The notes under the pieces are model-generated. The model saw only the letters and a list, made by a program, of their open reading frames with translations, was not told the origin of the DNA and ran no database searches. A program made the position numbers and the translations under genes. From Bacteroides fragilis (GTDB lineage: Bacteria > Bacteroidota > Bacteroidia > Bacteroidales > Bacteroidaceae), in the NCBI RefSeq assembly GCF_002849695.1, contig NZ_CP018937.1:62001-126000 (forward strand): a DNA stretch of 64,000 nucleotides, written 5' to 3'. Positions 50,487 through 59,773 of the stretch are shown one piece after another. The number at the start of each line of letters is the position of its first letter. The stretch's first letter is position 1.

Positions 50487-53108
50487 ATGAGAAGGTTGAG
50501 ATGTTTGTTTGCTATCGGAATGATATGGCTTTGTATAGCCGATTGTTTCCCGCAGGGACTTCTTTTCTATGGAAATGAGAAGCGGATCAGTGAGCGTGCC
50601 ACTTATTCTGTCCTGCGCGAGGAACATCAGCGTACCTTTACCAATACCTTCTGCATCTCTTTTGACTATCTGGTACGGAATGTGGAGAGTCCCGGTTATA
50701 TCCTTTATCTGGAAGACCGGGATGCCGGAAAGACCTATAGCTTCACCTATCTTCATAAACCCGGTGACCGCTGTTCTTTTTCTTTTAACGAAGACGGCAA
50801 ACGTATCTTTTGTACTTTTGAACTGAATAAAGAAGATTATGACCATCGTTGGTTGCCCGTCTCCATTGCGCTGGACATACACAAAGACCAGGCCCGGATA
50901 ACCGTTGGCAGCCAAAGCAAAGAGATCTCTAATCTGGGATTGGAGAAAGGCGGCTTCTCTCCGCATATTTATTTCGGTAAATGTGAATACATTCTGGACG
51001 TGGCTTCGTATGCCATCCGTAACCTGTCGCTTACCGACGGAGAAGAGATCATGATATTCCCTTTGAACGAGAGTAGCGGAGAAGATGTACACGACAGCCG
51101 GGGACATGTTGTGGGACGGGTTACCAACCCCATGTGGCTTATCAATCAGTCCTACTATTGGAAAGAGCTTTTTACGGATTACTCTTCCACACCCTCCGGT
51201 CTGAACTTTGACAAAACACATCAGGAGATTCTTTTCTTTAATCAGGATTCTCTGTCTACGTTCAACCTATATACCCACGAATTGTCACAGGTGCCTTATA
51301 AGAATCCTTTGCCGGTTCAGCTTCGTCTGGGTATGAACTTCCTGGATGAGGCTTCCCGCGAACTGTATACCTACGAAGTAGCCGACTCGCACGGTGATGC
51401 CATGGTGGCGGCACTCGATCTTTCCACCAACGAGTGGCGTTCCGCCAGTACCGATTATCTTTGTCAGCAACTCCATCATCATAGCGGATTCTTTCATCCG
51501 GCCGAAAAGAAATTCTTTCTGTTTGGCGGTTACGGAAGCCGCAGGTATAGCAATACGTTTCTTGCATACGACCTGAAAACTTGCCGCTGGGATACACTGA
51601 CTTTCTCGGGCGACCGGGTAACTCCCCGCTATTTTTCCGGTATGGCCGTCAGCCGCGATTACAAACGGGTTTACCTTTATGGAGGCATGGGCAATGAAGC
51701 CGGTGATCAGAATGTGGGACGCAACTATCTGTACGATCTCTACCGGGTGGATATGGACACCCGTTCGGTACGGAAACTCTGGGAAGTGAAAGCACCGGCG
51801 GTCAACCGGGTGGTCCCACGCAATATGATACTCTCTGCCGATGAAAAATACCTGTTCCTGTTGGGGTATCCGGAATATCTGCCCAATTCCACTTTGCAAC
51901 TGTACCGTTTGTCCGTCCGTGACGGAGAGTGTGAAGTGGTGGGAGACAGCATTCCCATTGTTTCGGAAGAGATTGCCACCAATGCCAATCTTTATTTCAA
52001 TGAAGAACTCGGCGAGTTCTACTGCTCTGTTCAGGAGTTCGAGAAGCACGGTCAGGTGACTACCCGCCTCTATTCTTTGGCTGCTCCGCCGGTGACTCTG
52101 GCCGATGTGGAATATTACAGCCGGATGCGGACCACTCTGAACAACAGGCTGACCGGGGGAATCGTTGGCGGGGTATTGCTCTTGATGGCCTGTGTATGGG
52201 GAATCATACGTTACAGGCGGAAACGGAATGCGGCATCCCCGGAGGAAACATCTGCCGGGGTTCTTCCCGAAAGAGGGCAGAGTGCCCCGGAACTTTCGGT
52301 TATGGAGTTGCCTGAGATCGAGGAATCCGAACTTGGAAAAGAACCTTCTGAGTGGGATGAGTTGCCGGCTGTATTGCCGCCCGATAAGAATGCGATTTTT
52401 CTTTTTGGTATGTTTACCATACTCGACAATGCCGGGCGTGATATAACTTATATGCTCAGTCCTAAGCTGCGTGTTCTCTTTTTATATATTCTGTTGAACA
52501 GTGTGGGGAAGAGAGGGGTGCTTTCATCGGATATGAATAAGATATTCTGGCCGGACAAACCCGATAGTAACGTGAAGAACCTGAAGGGAGTAGCCATGAA
52601 TCATCTGAGAAAGATATTGCAGGATGTAGACGGTATCGAGCTTGTATTCCGCAACGGATACTTCTGCCTGGTGTTTGGCGAAGAGTTCTATTGCGATTAT
52701 ATCCGTCTGATTGCTCTTACTTCTCCCGAAAAGAAAAAGAAGGAGAGTCCCGGTGCCATCCGTGCCGAATGGTTGGAAATACTTCTGCGAGGCAAGTTCA
52801 TATCTACTGTCGAATCCGATCTCTTCGATTATTATAAACAAAAGGTGGAATCTCTGATTCATTCTCTGCTGCCCGAACAGCTGGAACTTGCTTACAAAGA
52901 TGCCCGGTTCAGTATCGTCATCCGTCTTTGTAACATCCTTTTCATAGCCGATCCTTTGTCGGATATGGCACTTGCCTACACGGTTTGCGCTCTTCGGAAA
53001 CAGAATAATCCGGAAGAGGCCATCAGGCGTTATGCCGCGTTTATAAAAGATTATAAGCGGATGATGAACGAGGAATACAGCATTGCTTTCGCCGACATCA
53101 AAGTTTAA
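50487..53108 (+). CDS. Membrane-spanning kelch sensor with C-terminal DNA-binding domain
   Basis: 873 aa from ATG at 50487, which gives a signal peptide (RRLRCLFAIGMIWLCIADC). The periplasmic part has a LamG-like beta-sandwich (about 24-230), then kelch-type repeats (about 250-545: FFLFGGYGSRRYSNTF, VYLYGGMGNEAGD, YLFLLGYPEYLP). One membrane helix at about 575-592 (GGVLLLMACVWGIIRY). The cytoplasmic part has an acidic linker, an OmpR/SARP-type winged helix (about 660-755: SPKLRVLFLYILLNS, NLKGVAMNHLRKIL), and a helical BTAD-like end. A one-component sensor spanning the membrane without kinase or receiver domains; it probably controls the adjacent SusCD genes in response to a glycan fragment. 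Confidence 0.85.
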   Translation: MRRLRCLFAIGMIWLCIADCFPQGLLFYGNEKRISERATYSVLREEHQRTFTNTFCISFDYLVRNVESPGYILYLEDRDAGKTYSFTYLHKPGDRCSFSFNEDGKRIFCTFELNKEDYDHRWLPVSIALDIHKDQARITVGSQSKEISNLGLEKGGFSPHIYFGKCEYILDVASYAIRNLSLTDGEEIMIFPLNESSGEDVHDSRGHVVGRVTNPMWLINQSYYWKELFTDYSSTPSGLNFDKTHQEILFFNQDSLSTFNLYTHELSQVPYKNPLPVQLRLGMNFLDEASRELYTYEVADSHGDAMVAALDLSTNEWRSASTDYLCQQLHHHSGFFHPAEKKFFLFGGYGSRRYSNTFLAYDLKTCRWDTLTFSGDRVTPRYFSGMAVSRDYKRVYLYGGMGNEAGDQNVGRNYLYDLYRVDMDTRSVRKLWEVKAPAVNRVVPRNMILSADEKYLFLLGYPEYLPNSTLQLYRLSVRDGECEVVGDSIPIVSEEIATNANLYFNEELGEFYCSVQEFEKHGQVTTRLYSLAAPPVTLADVEYYSRMRTTLNNRLTGGIVGGVLLLMACVWGIIRYRRKRNAASPEETSAGVLPERGQSAPELSVMELPEIEESELGKEPSEWDELPAVLPPDKNAIFLFGMFTILDNAGRDITYMLSPKLRVLFLYILLNSVGKRGVLSSDMNKIFWPDKPDSNVKNLKGVAMNHLRKILQDVDGIELVFRNGYFCLVFGEEFYCDYIRLIALTSPEKKKKESPGAIRAEWLEILLRGKFISTVESDLFDYYKQKVESLIHSLLPEQLELAYKDARFSIVIRLCNILFIADPLSDMALAYTVCALRKQNNPEEAIRRYAAFIKDYKRMMNEEYSIAFADIKV

Positions 53109-53436
53109 GTATTGTCCCGTTGCCAATTTGTCAAAATGCTAACGAAAGCCTCCCGGTTTTCGTTATTTCGGCCATTGGACAAGGCGGGGGCGAAAAAACG
53201 CCGCCATTTCGTTTATCTGTTTATCTTTCCGGCAGTAATTCTGCCTGTTTTCAATCAGTGGAGAAACGTAAGCGATGCCCTCCCGTGCCTCCTGTCCGCT
53301 TAATGGTGGAATACCTGTCCTTTCGATACTTCGTGAAGCCTTCTCCCAGTCATCCAACCAGAAGTAAAATAGTTCCCGCAGACCCTCTGTCTCCGTAACA
53401 ATATATGTTATCGGCCAAAACATATAGAGATATTTG

Positions 53437-53565
53437 AAAAAGAAGTAAGCATTTTCCGGGAATGCTTACTTCTTTTCGACCAAATGCTTACTTCTTTTTC
53501 GGAAAAGCCCGGCTCTTTTCACTCCCAATCAAGGCTATCGAGGAGAAAAAGCCCGGCTTTTCACC
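53437..53565. repeat. Hairpin and serial repeats in the PUL intergenic region
   Basis: Arms 53438-53453 and 53461-53476 (AAAAGAAGTAAGCATT and its complement) form a 16-bp hairpin with a 7-nt loop; the right arm recurs at 53483-53498. Downstream, AAAAGCCCGGCT recurs at 53503-53514 and 53547-53557. The 781-bp gap (53109-53889) holds no convincing gene: a small minus-strand frame (53423-53163) is considered unreliable. Confidence 0.65.
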
Positions 53566-53808
53566 TCCATTTGCCCGGTTTTGCCTGCATGTTTCTTCCG
53601 GTTGCTCCTTTTCTGTAAAGGGTACAGTCAGTGAAAAAGGCTTTTTACTGTCTTTCTGATAGCTTGGTGTCTCTTTATGCTACCTTTGTGCATATTTTAA
53701 CTTAGAGGATTCTGTGTCTGGAGCACTGTGGCGCGGGGTTAACAAGAAATACACGAGGTTAATTGCTTCGTTAACCCTTATTTAATCCCTCTCTTAAGAC
53801 CATAGAGA

Positions 53809-53816
53809 TACATTTG
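53809..53816 (+). promoter_or_regulatory. -7 element for the susC-like gene
   Basis: TACATTTG at 53809-53816 is a TAnnTTTG match 73 bp before the ATG. There is no TTG at the right upstream distance, as expected for an activator-dependent PUL promoter. Confidence 0.5.
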
Positions 53817-53889
53817 CTTTCGTCTTTAAATAAAAAGAGTCAGCAACGCCTTGCTTGATTCCTAATGTTAATTTTAACTTGTTATTATT

Positions 53890-56800
53890 ATGAGAAAACG
53901 AAAATTAGTAGAAAGAGCCGTAAGGGCCTCGGGGATGTTTGTCCTTCTTTCGGGTATGGGACTTCAACCTTGCCTTGCTTCTCAAAACTACAATGCAGAA
54001 CCTGCCGGAGTGGTGCAGGCAGCACAACAGAAACAGAAAATAACCGGCCGTGTTCTCGATGACACAGGTTTCCCCCTGCCCGGAGCTTCTGTGCAGATCA
54101 AAGGTGCTCCCGGTCGGGGAACTATTACCGACATCGAAGGTAACTTCTCGATTGACGCAGATCAGGGTGAACAGTTTGAAATCTCCTTTATCGGGATGGA
54201 AACACAGGTTATAACCGTTACCGGAAAGACCCATCTGGAGATCACCCTCAAAGAAGATACCAAAACACTGGACGAAGTAGTGGTGGTGGGTTATGGTACG
54301 CAAAAGAAAGCGAATCTGACCGGAGCCGTAGCCAGTGTTTCGGCGGAGACACTCGAAAGCCGTCCTATCACGAACCTCAGCCAGGGATTGCAGGGTATGA
54401 TCGGTAACCTGAATATTTCTGCCGATAACGGTGCACCGGGCAAAGGATACGGATTCAATGTCCGTGGTACTACCTCCATCAACTCTTCGGGCCCCTTGGT
54501 GTTGGTCGACGGTGTGCAGATGGATCCCAATATGATTAACCCGGCCGATGTGGAAAGTGTTTCGGTATTGAAAGATGCGGCTTCCGCCTCTATCTACGGA
54601 ACACAGGCAGCCTATGGCGTAGTGCTGATTACGACAAAGAAGGGTAAAGACGAGAAAGCAAAGATCTCGTTCTCGTCCAACTGGTCGGTCAATTCCCCCA
54701 CACGCAAACCGGAGTACATGGATTCGTGGACATTTGCCAATTTCCATAATCTGACCAATCGTAACTCCGGCGGAGGCGACTATTATGATAAGAACTACAT
54801 GGATCATATCTATGCTTATTATACCGACCCGAAGCATAATCTGCCGGTATTCATCGACCCGTCCAATCCCAACAAGTATCTGTATTGCGGTAACACCGAC
54901 TGGATAGACGAAACCATCAAGGATCATACTTTGATGCAGCAATACACGCTGTCACTCAACGGAGGATCGGGCAAGACCACCTATTATGGATCGGTAGGCT
55001 TCCTCGATCAGGGAGGAACGCTGAAACATTACGACGACAAGTACCGCCGTTTCAATGTCAACCTGAATCTGACTTCGGACATCACCAATTGGTTGCAGGT
55101 TCGGTTAAAAACAGTCTATAACAATACTTTCCGGGATGCTCCCTACGGAAGCAATAACAGTGACGAGACGGCACAGATCAACAGTGCTTTCTACGGTGCC
55201 GACCTTCGTCCGATGATGCCGGTTTACCATCCGGACGGAAACTTCTCCGGACAGGGCAGTTGGACCAATATGGTAGCCACTCAGTCCATCTCCGGCGAGC
55301 GTAAGAACAAAGAGAATGACCTTTGGCTGACCGGAGGTCTGAAAATCACTCCCCTGAAAGACTGGACCATCAATGTGGATTATACCTATAACATGTATAT
55401 CCTCTCAAAGAAACAGCATGGCAAGGAGATATTGGAACATACCGCCAATCCGGATATCGTAACCGTATTTCCGCATACCACTCCGAGCCGTGTGAAGTTT
55501 ACCACCGACGATAACTATTATCAGACGTTTAATGCCTATACCGACTATACCAAGTCCTTGGGCAAACACAACATAAAACTGTTGCTGGGATATAATTACG
55601 AAACCAAAAGTTACCGCTGGTTCAATGCCGAGCGTGAAAACCTTATCAGTAATGACCTCCCCGGTCTGGGACAGGCCTACGGAGAGAAGTACAATGGAAG
55701 CGGCCAGCACTCCTGGGCTACTATGGGATATTTTGCCCGCATCAACTACAATTATGCCGAACGTTATCTTTTGGAGTTGAACGGACGTTATGACGGTTCC
55801 TCCAAATTCCCTAAAGACAAACGGTTCGTATTCTTCCCGTCCGTTTCGGCAGCCTGGAGAATTTCGAACGAAGCTTTCTTCGAACCGGCTAAGAAGATTG
55901 TGGACGAACTCAAGCTCAGAGCTTCTTATGGTTCGTTGGGTAATCAGTCGGTTGGCGGCGACTATCCTTATATAGCCACAATGGGTACCAATGGCGAGAT
56001 GGGATATCTGGTAGACGGAAAGAAAATAGCCAGTGTGAGTCCCGGCGGCATCGTCAGTCCGTACCTGACATGGGAAACCGTGCGCCAGATAGACTTAGGT
56101 GTGGACTGGGCATTGCTGAACAACCGTCTTTACGGAACCTTCGACTGGTACATGCGGAAGACACTCGATATGGTGACTAACGGTACACCCCTTCCCGCAG
56201 TGCTGGGTACAGGCGCGCCGCAAGCCAATACGGCCGATCTGAGAACAACCGGATGGGAACTTTCAATGGGATGGAGAGATCACGTAAACAAGGATTTCTC
56301 TTATGATGTAAGCTTCGTACTGTCCGATTATCAGGCAGAGATCACGAAGTTCAACAATCCGCAGAACCTGCTTTCAACCCACTATGTAGGCAAGAAGTGG
56401 GGCGAAATCTGGGGGCTGGTTACCGAAGGTATTTTCCAGTCACAGGAAGAAGTAAATGCCCATGCCGACCAGTCGGAAATCTACGGCGGCGGTTGGTATC
56501 CGGGAGATGTGAAGTACAAAGACCTGAACGGTGACGGCAAGATAAATAAAGGAAAGAATACGCTTGATGATCCGGGTGACCAAAGGATAATCGGTAACAG
56601 TGAACCGCGTTACAGCTATGGTATTAAGGGCGGATTGCAATGGCGTGATTTTGACTTTGATGTATTCTTCCAGGGTATCGGTAAAAAGGATGTAGTGTTG
56701 GGAGGTAACCAGTTCTGGGGCTTCGGCAACGAGTGGCACGTACCTTTCAAGCATGCACTCGATTCATGGACGGAAGATAACCGCAATGCTTACTTCCCCC

Positions 56801-57075
56801 GCTCTACTTATGACAACGTGACCGGTAACCGCGAAACGCAGACCCGCTACCTTCAGAATGCCGCTTATCTGCGCCTGAAGTCCATTACATTGGGATATTC
56901 GCTGCCGAAAGCACTGCTGGGCAAATGGAAGATAGACCATGTACGTTTCTACGTAAGCGGACAAAACCTGCTGACGTTCGATCACTTGTTTGACATATAC
57001 GACCCCGAAACAGTGAGCCTCAGCACCTATCCGCTGACCAAGTCTGTTTCATTCGGATTAAACATTACCCTCTAA
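53890..57075 (+). CDS. SusC-like TonB-dependent outer-membrane receptor
   Basis: 1061 aa, ATG at 53890. Signal peptide (1-31), a carboxypeptidase-regulatory-like beta domain (about 50-122, ITGRVLDDTGFPLPGASV), the SusC signature DEVVVVGYGTQKK near 128, a plug domain (about 140-255) and a long beta-barrel ending in a C-terminal aromatic-type strand (VSFGLNITL). It imports oligosaccharide across the outer membrane with energy from TonB. The SusD partner follows after 13 bp. Confidence 0.97.
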   Translation: MRKRKLVERAVRASGMFVLLSGMGLQPCLASQNYNAEPAGVVQAAQQKQKITGRVLDDTGFPLPGASVQIKGAPGRGTITDIEGNFSIDADQGEQFEISFIGMETQVITVTGKTHLEITLKEDTKTLDEVVVVGYGTQKKANLTGAVASVSAETLESRPITNLSQGLQGMIGNLNISADNGAPGKGYGFNVRGTTSINSSGPLVLVDGVQMDPNMINPADVESVSVLKDAASASIYGTQAAYGVVLITTKKGKDEKAKISFSSNWSVNSPTRKPEYMDSWTFANFHNLTNRNSGGGDYYDKNYMDHIYAYYTDPKHNLPVFIDPSNPNKYLYCGNTDWIDETIKDHTLMQQYTLSLNGGSGKTTYYGSVGFLDQGGTLKHYDDKYRRFNVNLNLTSDITNWLQVRLKTVYNNTFRDAPYGSNNSDETAQINSAFYGADLRPMMPVYHPDGNFSGQGSWTNMVATQSISGERKNKENDLWLTGGLKITPLKDWTINVDYTYNMYILSKKQHGKEILEHTANPDIVTVFPHTTPSRVKFTTDDNYYQTFNAYTDYTKSLGKHNIKLLLGYNYETKSYRWFNAERENLISNDLPGLGQAYGEKYNGSGQHSWATMGYFARINYNYAERYLLELNGRYDGSSKFPKDKRFVFFPSVSAAWRISNEAFFEPAKKIVDELKLRASYGSLGNQSVGGDYPYIATMGTNGEMGYLVDGKKIASVSPGGIVSPYLTWETVRQIDLGVDWALLNNRLYGTFDWYMRKTLDMVTNGTPLPAVLGTGAPQANTADLRTTGWELSMGWRDHVNKDFSYDVSFVLSDYQAEITKFNNPQNLLSTHYVGKKWGEIWGLVTEGIFQSQEEVNAHADQSEIYGGGWYPGDVKYKDLNGDGKINKGKNTLDDPGDQRIIGNSEPRYSYGIKGGLQWRDFDFDVFFQGIGKKDVVLGGNQFWGFGNEWHVPFKHALDSWTEDNRNAYFPRSTYDNVTGNRETQTRYLQNAAYLRLKSITLGYSLPKALLGKWKIDHVRFYVSGQNLLTFDHLFDIYDPETVSLSTYPLTKSVSFGLNITL

Positions 57076-57088
57076 TACGATAACAATT

Positions 57089-58771
57089 ATGAAAAAGAAT
57101 AAGATATTACTGATGGCGTCAGTGGCATGTACTTTTATGTTCACCTCTTGCTCTGACCTGCTGGACCTGTATCCTGAGGATTCTCTCTCCGACCCTAAAT
57201 TCTGGACAAGTGTGCAGGACCTCGAACTTTATGCCAATGGCTTTTACGGAATCCTGCCGGGAGCGCAAGGCCCCGGTGCCGATGACGAATCGGACTGTTA
57301 CGTGAACGAGAAACCGAAGACCTGGATTTTCAACCTTGAAACGATTCCTACTTCCGGTGGCGGATGGGGAAGCGGAGACTGGGGAAATATCCGTTCCTGC
57401 AACTATTTTATGGACCGCTACAAACGCGTGCAAGGTGACGAGGAACAGATAAACCGTTCGGTGGCTGTGGTTCGTTTCTTCCGTGCCTGGGAGTATGTAT
57501 ACAAAGTGAAGCGTTTCGGCGATGTACCTTGGTATGAAACAGAATTACAGATGGATTCCGAGCAACTGTATAAGGGGCGCGATTCGCGGAAAGTCGTGTT
57601 TACACACATCCTGGAAGATCTCGATTTTGCCATCGAACATCTTCCCAAACCCAATGAAACGAAGATCGGTAATATGCACAAGTATGCCGCGCTGGCTTTC
57701 AAATCGAGAGCTTGCCTGTACGAGGCGTCTTTCCGCAAATATCATGGGCTGGGCGATTATGAAGAGTTATACCGTGAAGCTGCTGAGGCTGCGGAACAAG
57801 TGATTGAAGAAGGCGGCTACGCGATTTATAAGACCGATAACCCCACTCTGGACTATTATAACCTGTTTGTACAGGAAGATTTATCTTCCAATAGTGAGTG
57901 CATCATGCCGAGGGTTTATATTACCAAGCTGTTGATGCACAACAATACCCGCCAGATGGAAGAGTCGTATACAGGTTTGAGCCGTGCCATGTTTGAGCAA
58001 TACCTGTGTGCCGACGGTCTGCCCACTGCTGTCAGTCCGGAATACGAAGAGGCAGATATGCCGATGGACGAACTGATGCAGCGCGATCCGCGTTTGCGCC
58101 AGACTATTGATAATCCGGAGCTTCCTTTCAAGGTGCTGAGTGACGGCACCCGCCAGTTTAATGCTCTTCCGGTCATAGATACCAAATATTGTACCACCGG
58201 ATATTATGTAATGAAGTATCACTCGACGGATCCGGAACAGTGGAACATCGGACAGTCTACACTGGATGTGTTTATTTTCCGTTATGCCGAAGTGTTGCTG
58301 AACTATGCCGAAGCAAAGGCCGAACTGGGCGAATGTACTCAAGATGTATTGGACCTGACCATCAACGAACTCAGAGATCGTGTAGAGATGCCGCACCTGA
58401 AAGTGAATGTCGGCTTTACCGACCCGAACTGGCCGGATTATGGCTATGAACTTTCTCCATTGCTTTACGAGATCCGCCGCGAACGTGCGGTCGAGCTGAT
58501 CGGCGAGGGTTTCCGTTGGGATGATATTGTACGTTGGAAAGCGGGTAAGTTGCTGGAAGCACCCAAGAGTATGCTCGGAATGAAAGTATCGGACAAGCTG
58601 AAAGAGCAGTACGATTCTTTTTCCCGGGAACTGACCGAGGACAACCTGCTGATTGTTTATCCGGACAGATCGACCCGTAAATGGGACGATAAGCTCTATC
58701 TTCATCCGTTGCCTATCGACGAGACAACGATGAATCCGAACCTGTTACCCAATAATCCCGGCTGGGAATAA
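57089..58771 (+). CDS. SusD-like glycan-binding lipoprotein
   Basis: 560 aa, ATG at 57089. Lipoprotein signal ending FTSC, then the RagB/SusD opening DLLDLYPEDSLSDPKFW. Helical TPR-like core with VRFFRAWEYVYKVKRFGDVPW and the C-terminal IRRERAVELIGEGFRWDDIVRWK block, all family-typical. It captures glycan at the cell surface and caps the SusC barrel. It belongs to one operon with the genes on each side. Confidence 0.97.
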   Translation: MKKNKILLMASVACTFMFTSCSDLLDLYPEDSLSDPKFWTSVQDLELYANGFYGILPGAQGPGADDESDCYVNEKPKTWIFNLETIPTSGGGWGSGDWGNIRSCNYFMDRYKRVQGDEEQINRSVAVVRFFRAWEYVYKVKRFGDVPWYETELQMDSEQLYKGRDSRKVVFTHILEDLDFAIEHLPKPNETKIGNMHKYAALAFKSRACLYEASFRKYHGLGDYEELYREAAEAAEQVIEEGGYAIYKTDNPTLDYYNLFVQEDLSSNSECIMPRVYITKLLMHNNTRQMEESYTGLSRAMFEQYLCADGLPTAVSPEYEEADMPMDELMQRDPRLRQTIDNPELPFKVLSDGTRQFNALPVIDTKYCTTGYYVMKYHSTDPEQWNIGQSTLDVFIFRYAEVLLNYAEAKAELGECTQDVLDLTINELRDRVEMPHLKVNVGFTDPNWPDYGYELSPLLYEIRRERAVELIGEGFRWDDIVRWKAGKLLEAPKSMLGMKVSDKLKEQYDSFSRELTEDNLLIVYPDRSTRKWDDKLYLHPLPIDETTMNPNLLPNNPGWE

Positions 58772-58792
58772 CTACTTAAAACGAAACGAATC

Positions 58793-59746
58793 ATGAAACA
58801 GAATATATTGAAGGCAGTCATTCTGGCTGCCGGATTCTGCTGCACAGTGGGATGCAGTGACAATGACAGTGACCTGACCATTTATATTCCGGACGCGGGA
58901 ACTGCCGTGAAAGCCAATTTTTACATTGAAGACGAGCCTTATGTACAGACCTTCAACGTTGCCGTTACTCCTGAAACTTATCCGCAACTGACGGAGTATG
59001 GGTTACCCAATGATGCTGTGGTACATCTGCAAGCCGATCCGGGCAAGGTAGACGAGTATAACACGAAGAACGGAACCGAATATGAATTGCTGCCGGAAGC
59101 CGCTTACGACTTGACTGAAGAAGTGTTGGTAAAAGCCGGGACACCGAAGTCTGAGGACGCCGTAATCACGGTTCATGCGAAAGGCAACATCGAGGCGTTC
59201 AAGGAGTATCTGTTGCCCGTAAGCATTACCTCGGTAGAGGGAGCTGTTGCCGATGACTGTTGCCAGACCATCTACTTCATCTTCAGAGGATCGATGGATG
59301 CCAGCAATATGGAGTTGCTCGACCGCACCGGATGGGAAGCCCTGAGCGCTTCGTCCGAAGAGCCGAAAGAAGGAGACTGGGGACACAGCGGGCTGAAAGA
59401 GGCTTGTCTGGATGGCGATCTGAATACTTTCTGGGGAACCGACTGGAGCAACCAGCACCCCCAACCGCCTCACTGGATTGTCATTGATCTGAAGAAAACC
59501 ACCCATATTCAGGGATTTGCCTGCCAGGCACGCGAAGAGGGCTATGACGGTCCGAAAGAGGTGACCGTGGAAGTGAGCGAAGACAACGCTACCTGGACAG
59601 TCGCCGCCAAGTTTAAAGATATCCCGGCACAGGGTGAGTTCCGGTCCTTCTTGCCCGATGCCGTAGACGGACGCTATCTGAAGGTGACCATTACGGCCGT
59701 GAACGGTGGACCGCATGTGACGGTCAGCGAACTTAATTTATTTTGA
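58793..59746 (+). CDS. DUF1735 / F5-8 type C domain surface lipoprotein
   Basis: 317 aa, ATG at 58793. Lipoprotein signal ending TVGC (residue about 19). A DUF1735-type domain (about 30-165, YPQLTEYGLPNDAVVHLQADP), then a discoidin-like F5/8 type C domain (about 180-317: ACLDGDLNTFWGTDW, PHWIVIDLKKTTHIQGF, GRYLKVTITA). These surface glycan-binding proteins are common partners of SusCD. 21 bp after susD. Confidence 0.93.
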   Translation: MKQNILKAVILAAGFCCTVGCSDNDSDLTIYIPDAGTAVKANFYIEDEPYVQTFNVAVTPETYPQLTEYGLPNDAVVHLQADPGKVDEYNTKNGTEYELLPEAAYDLTEEVLVKAGTPKSEDAVITVHAKGNIEAFKEYLLPVSITSVEGAVADDCCQTIYFIFRGSMDASNMELLDRTGWEALSASSEEPKEGDWGHSGLKEACLDGDLNTFWGTDWSNQHPQPPHWIVIDLKKTTHIQGFACQAREEGYDGPKEVTVEVSEDNATWTVAAKFKDIPAQGEFRSFLPDAVDGRYLKVTITAVNGGPHVTVSELNLF

Positions 59747-59773
59747 TAACGAACATCTAAAACAGACGAATAC

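Noticed and set aside
53163-53423. 86-aa minus-strand open frame in the PUL intergenic region
   Set aside because: It has an ATG and plausible composition but no promoter, no recognised family and lies in repeat-rich DNA; chance cannot be excluded.
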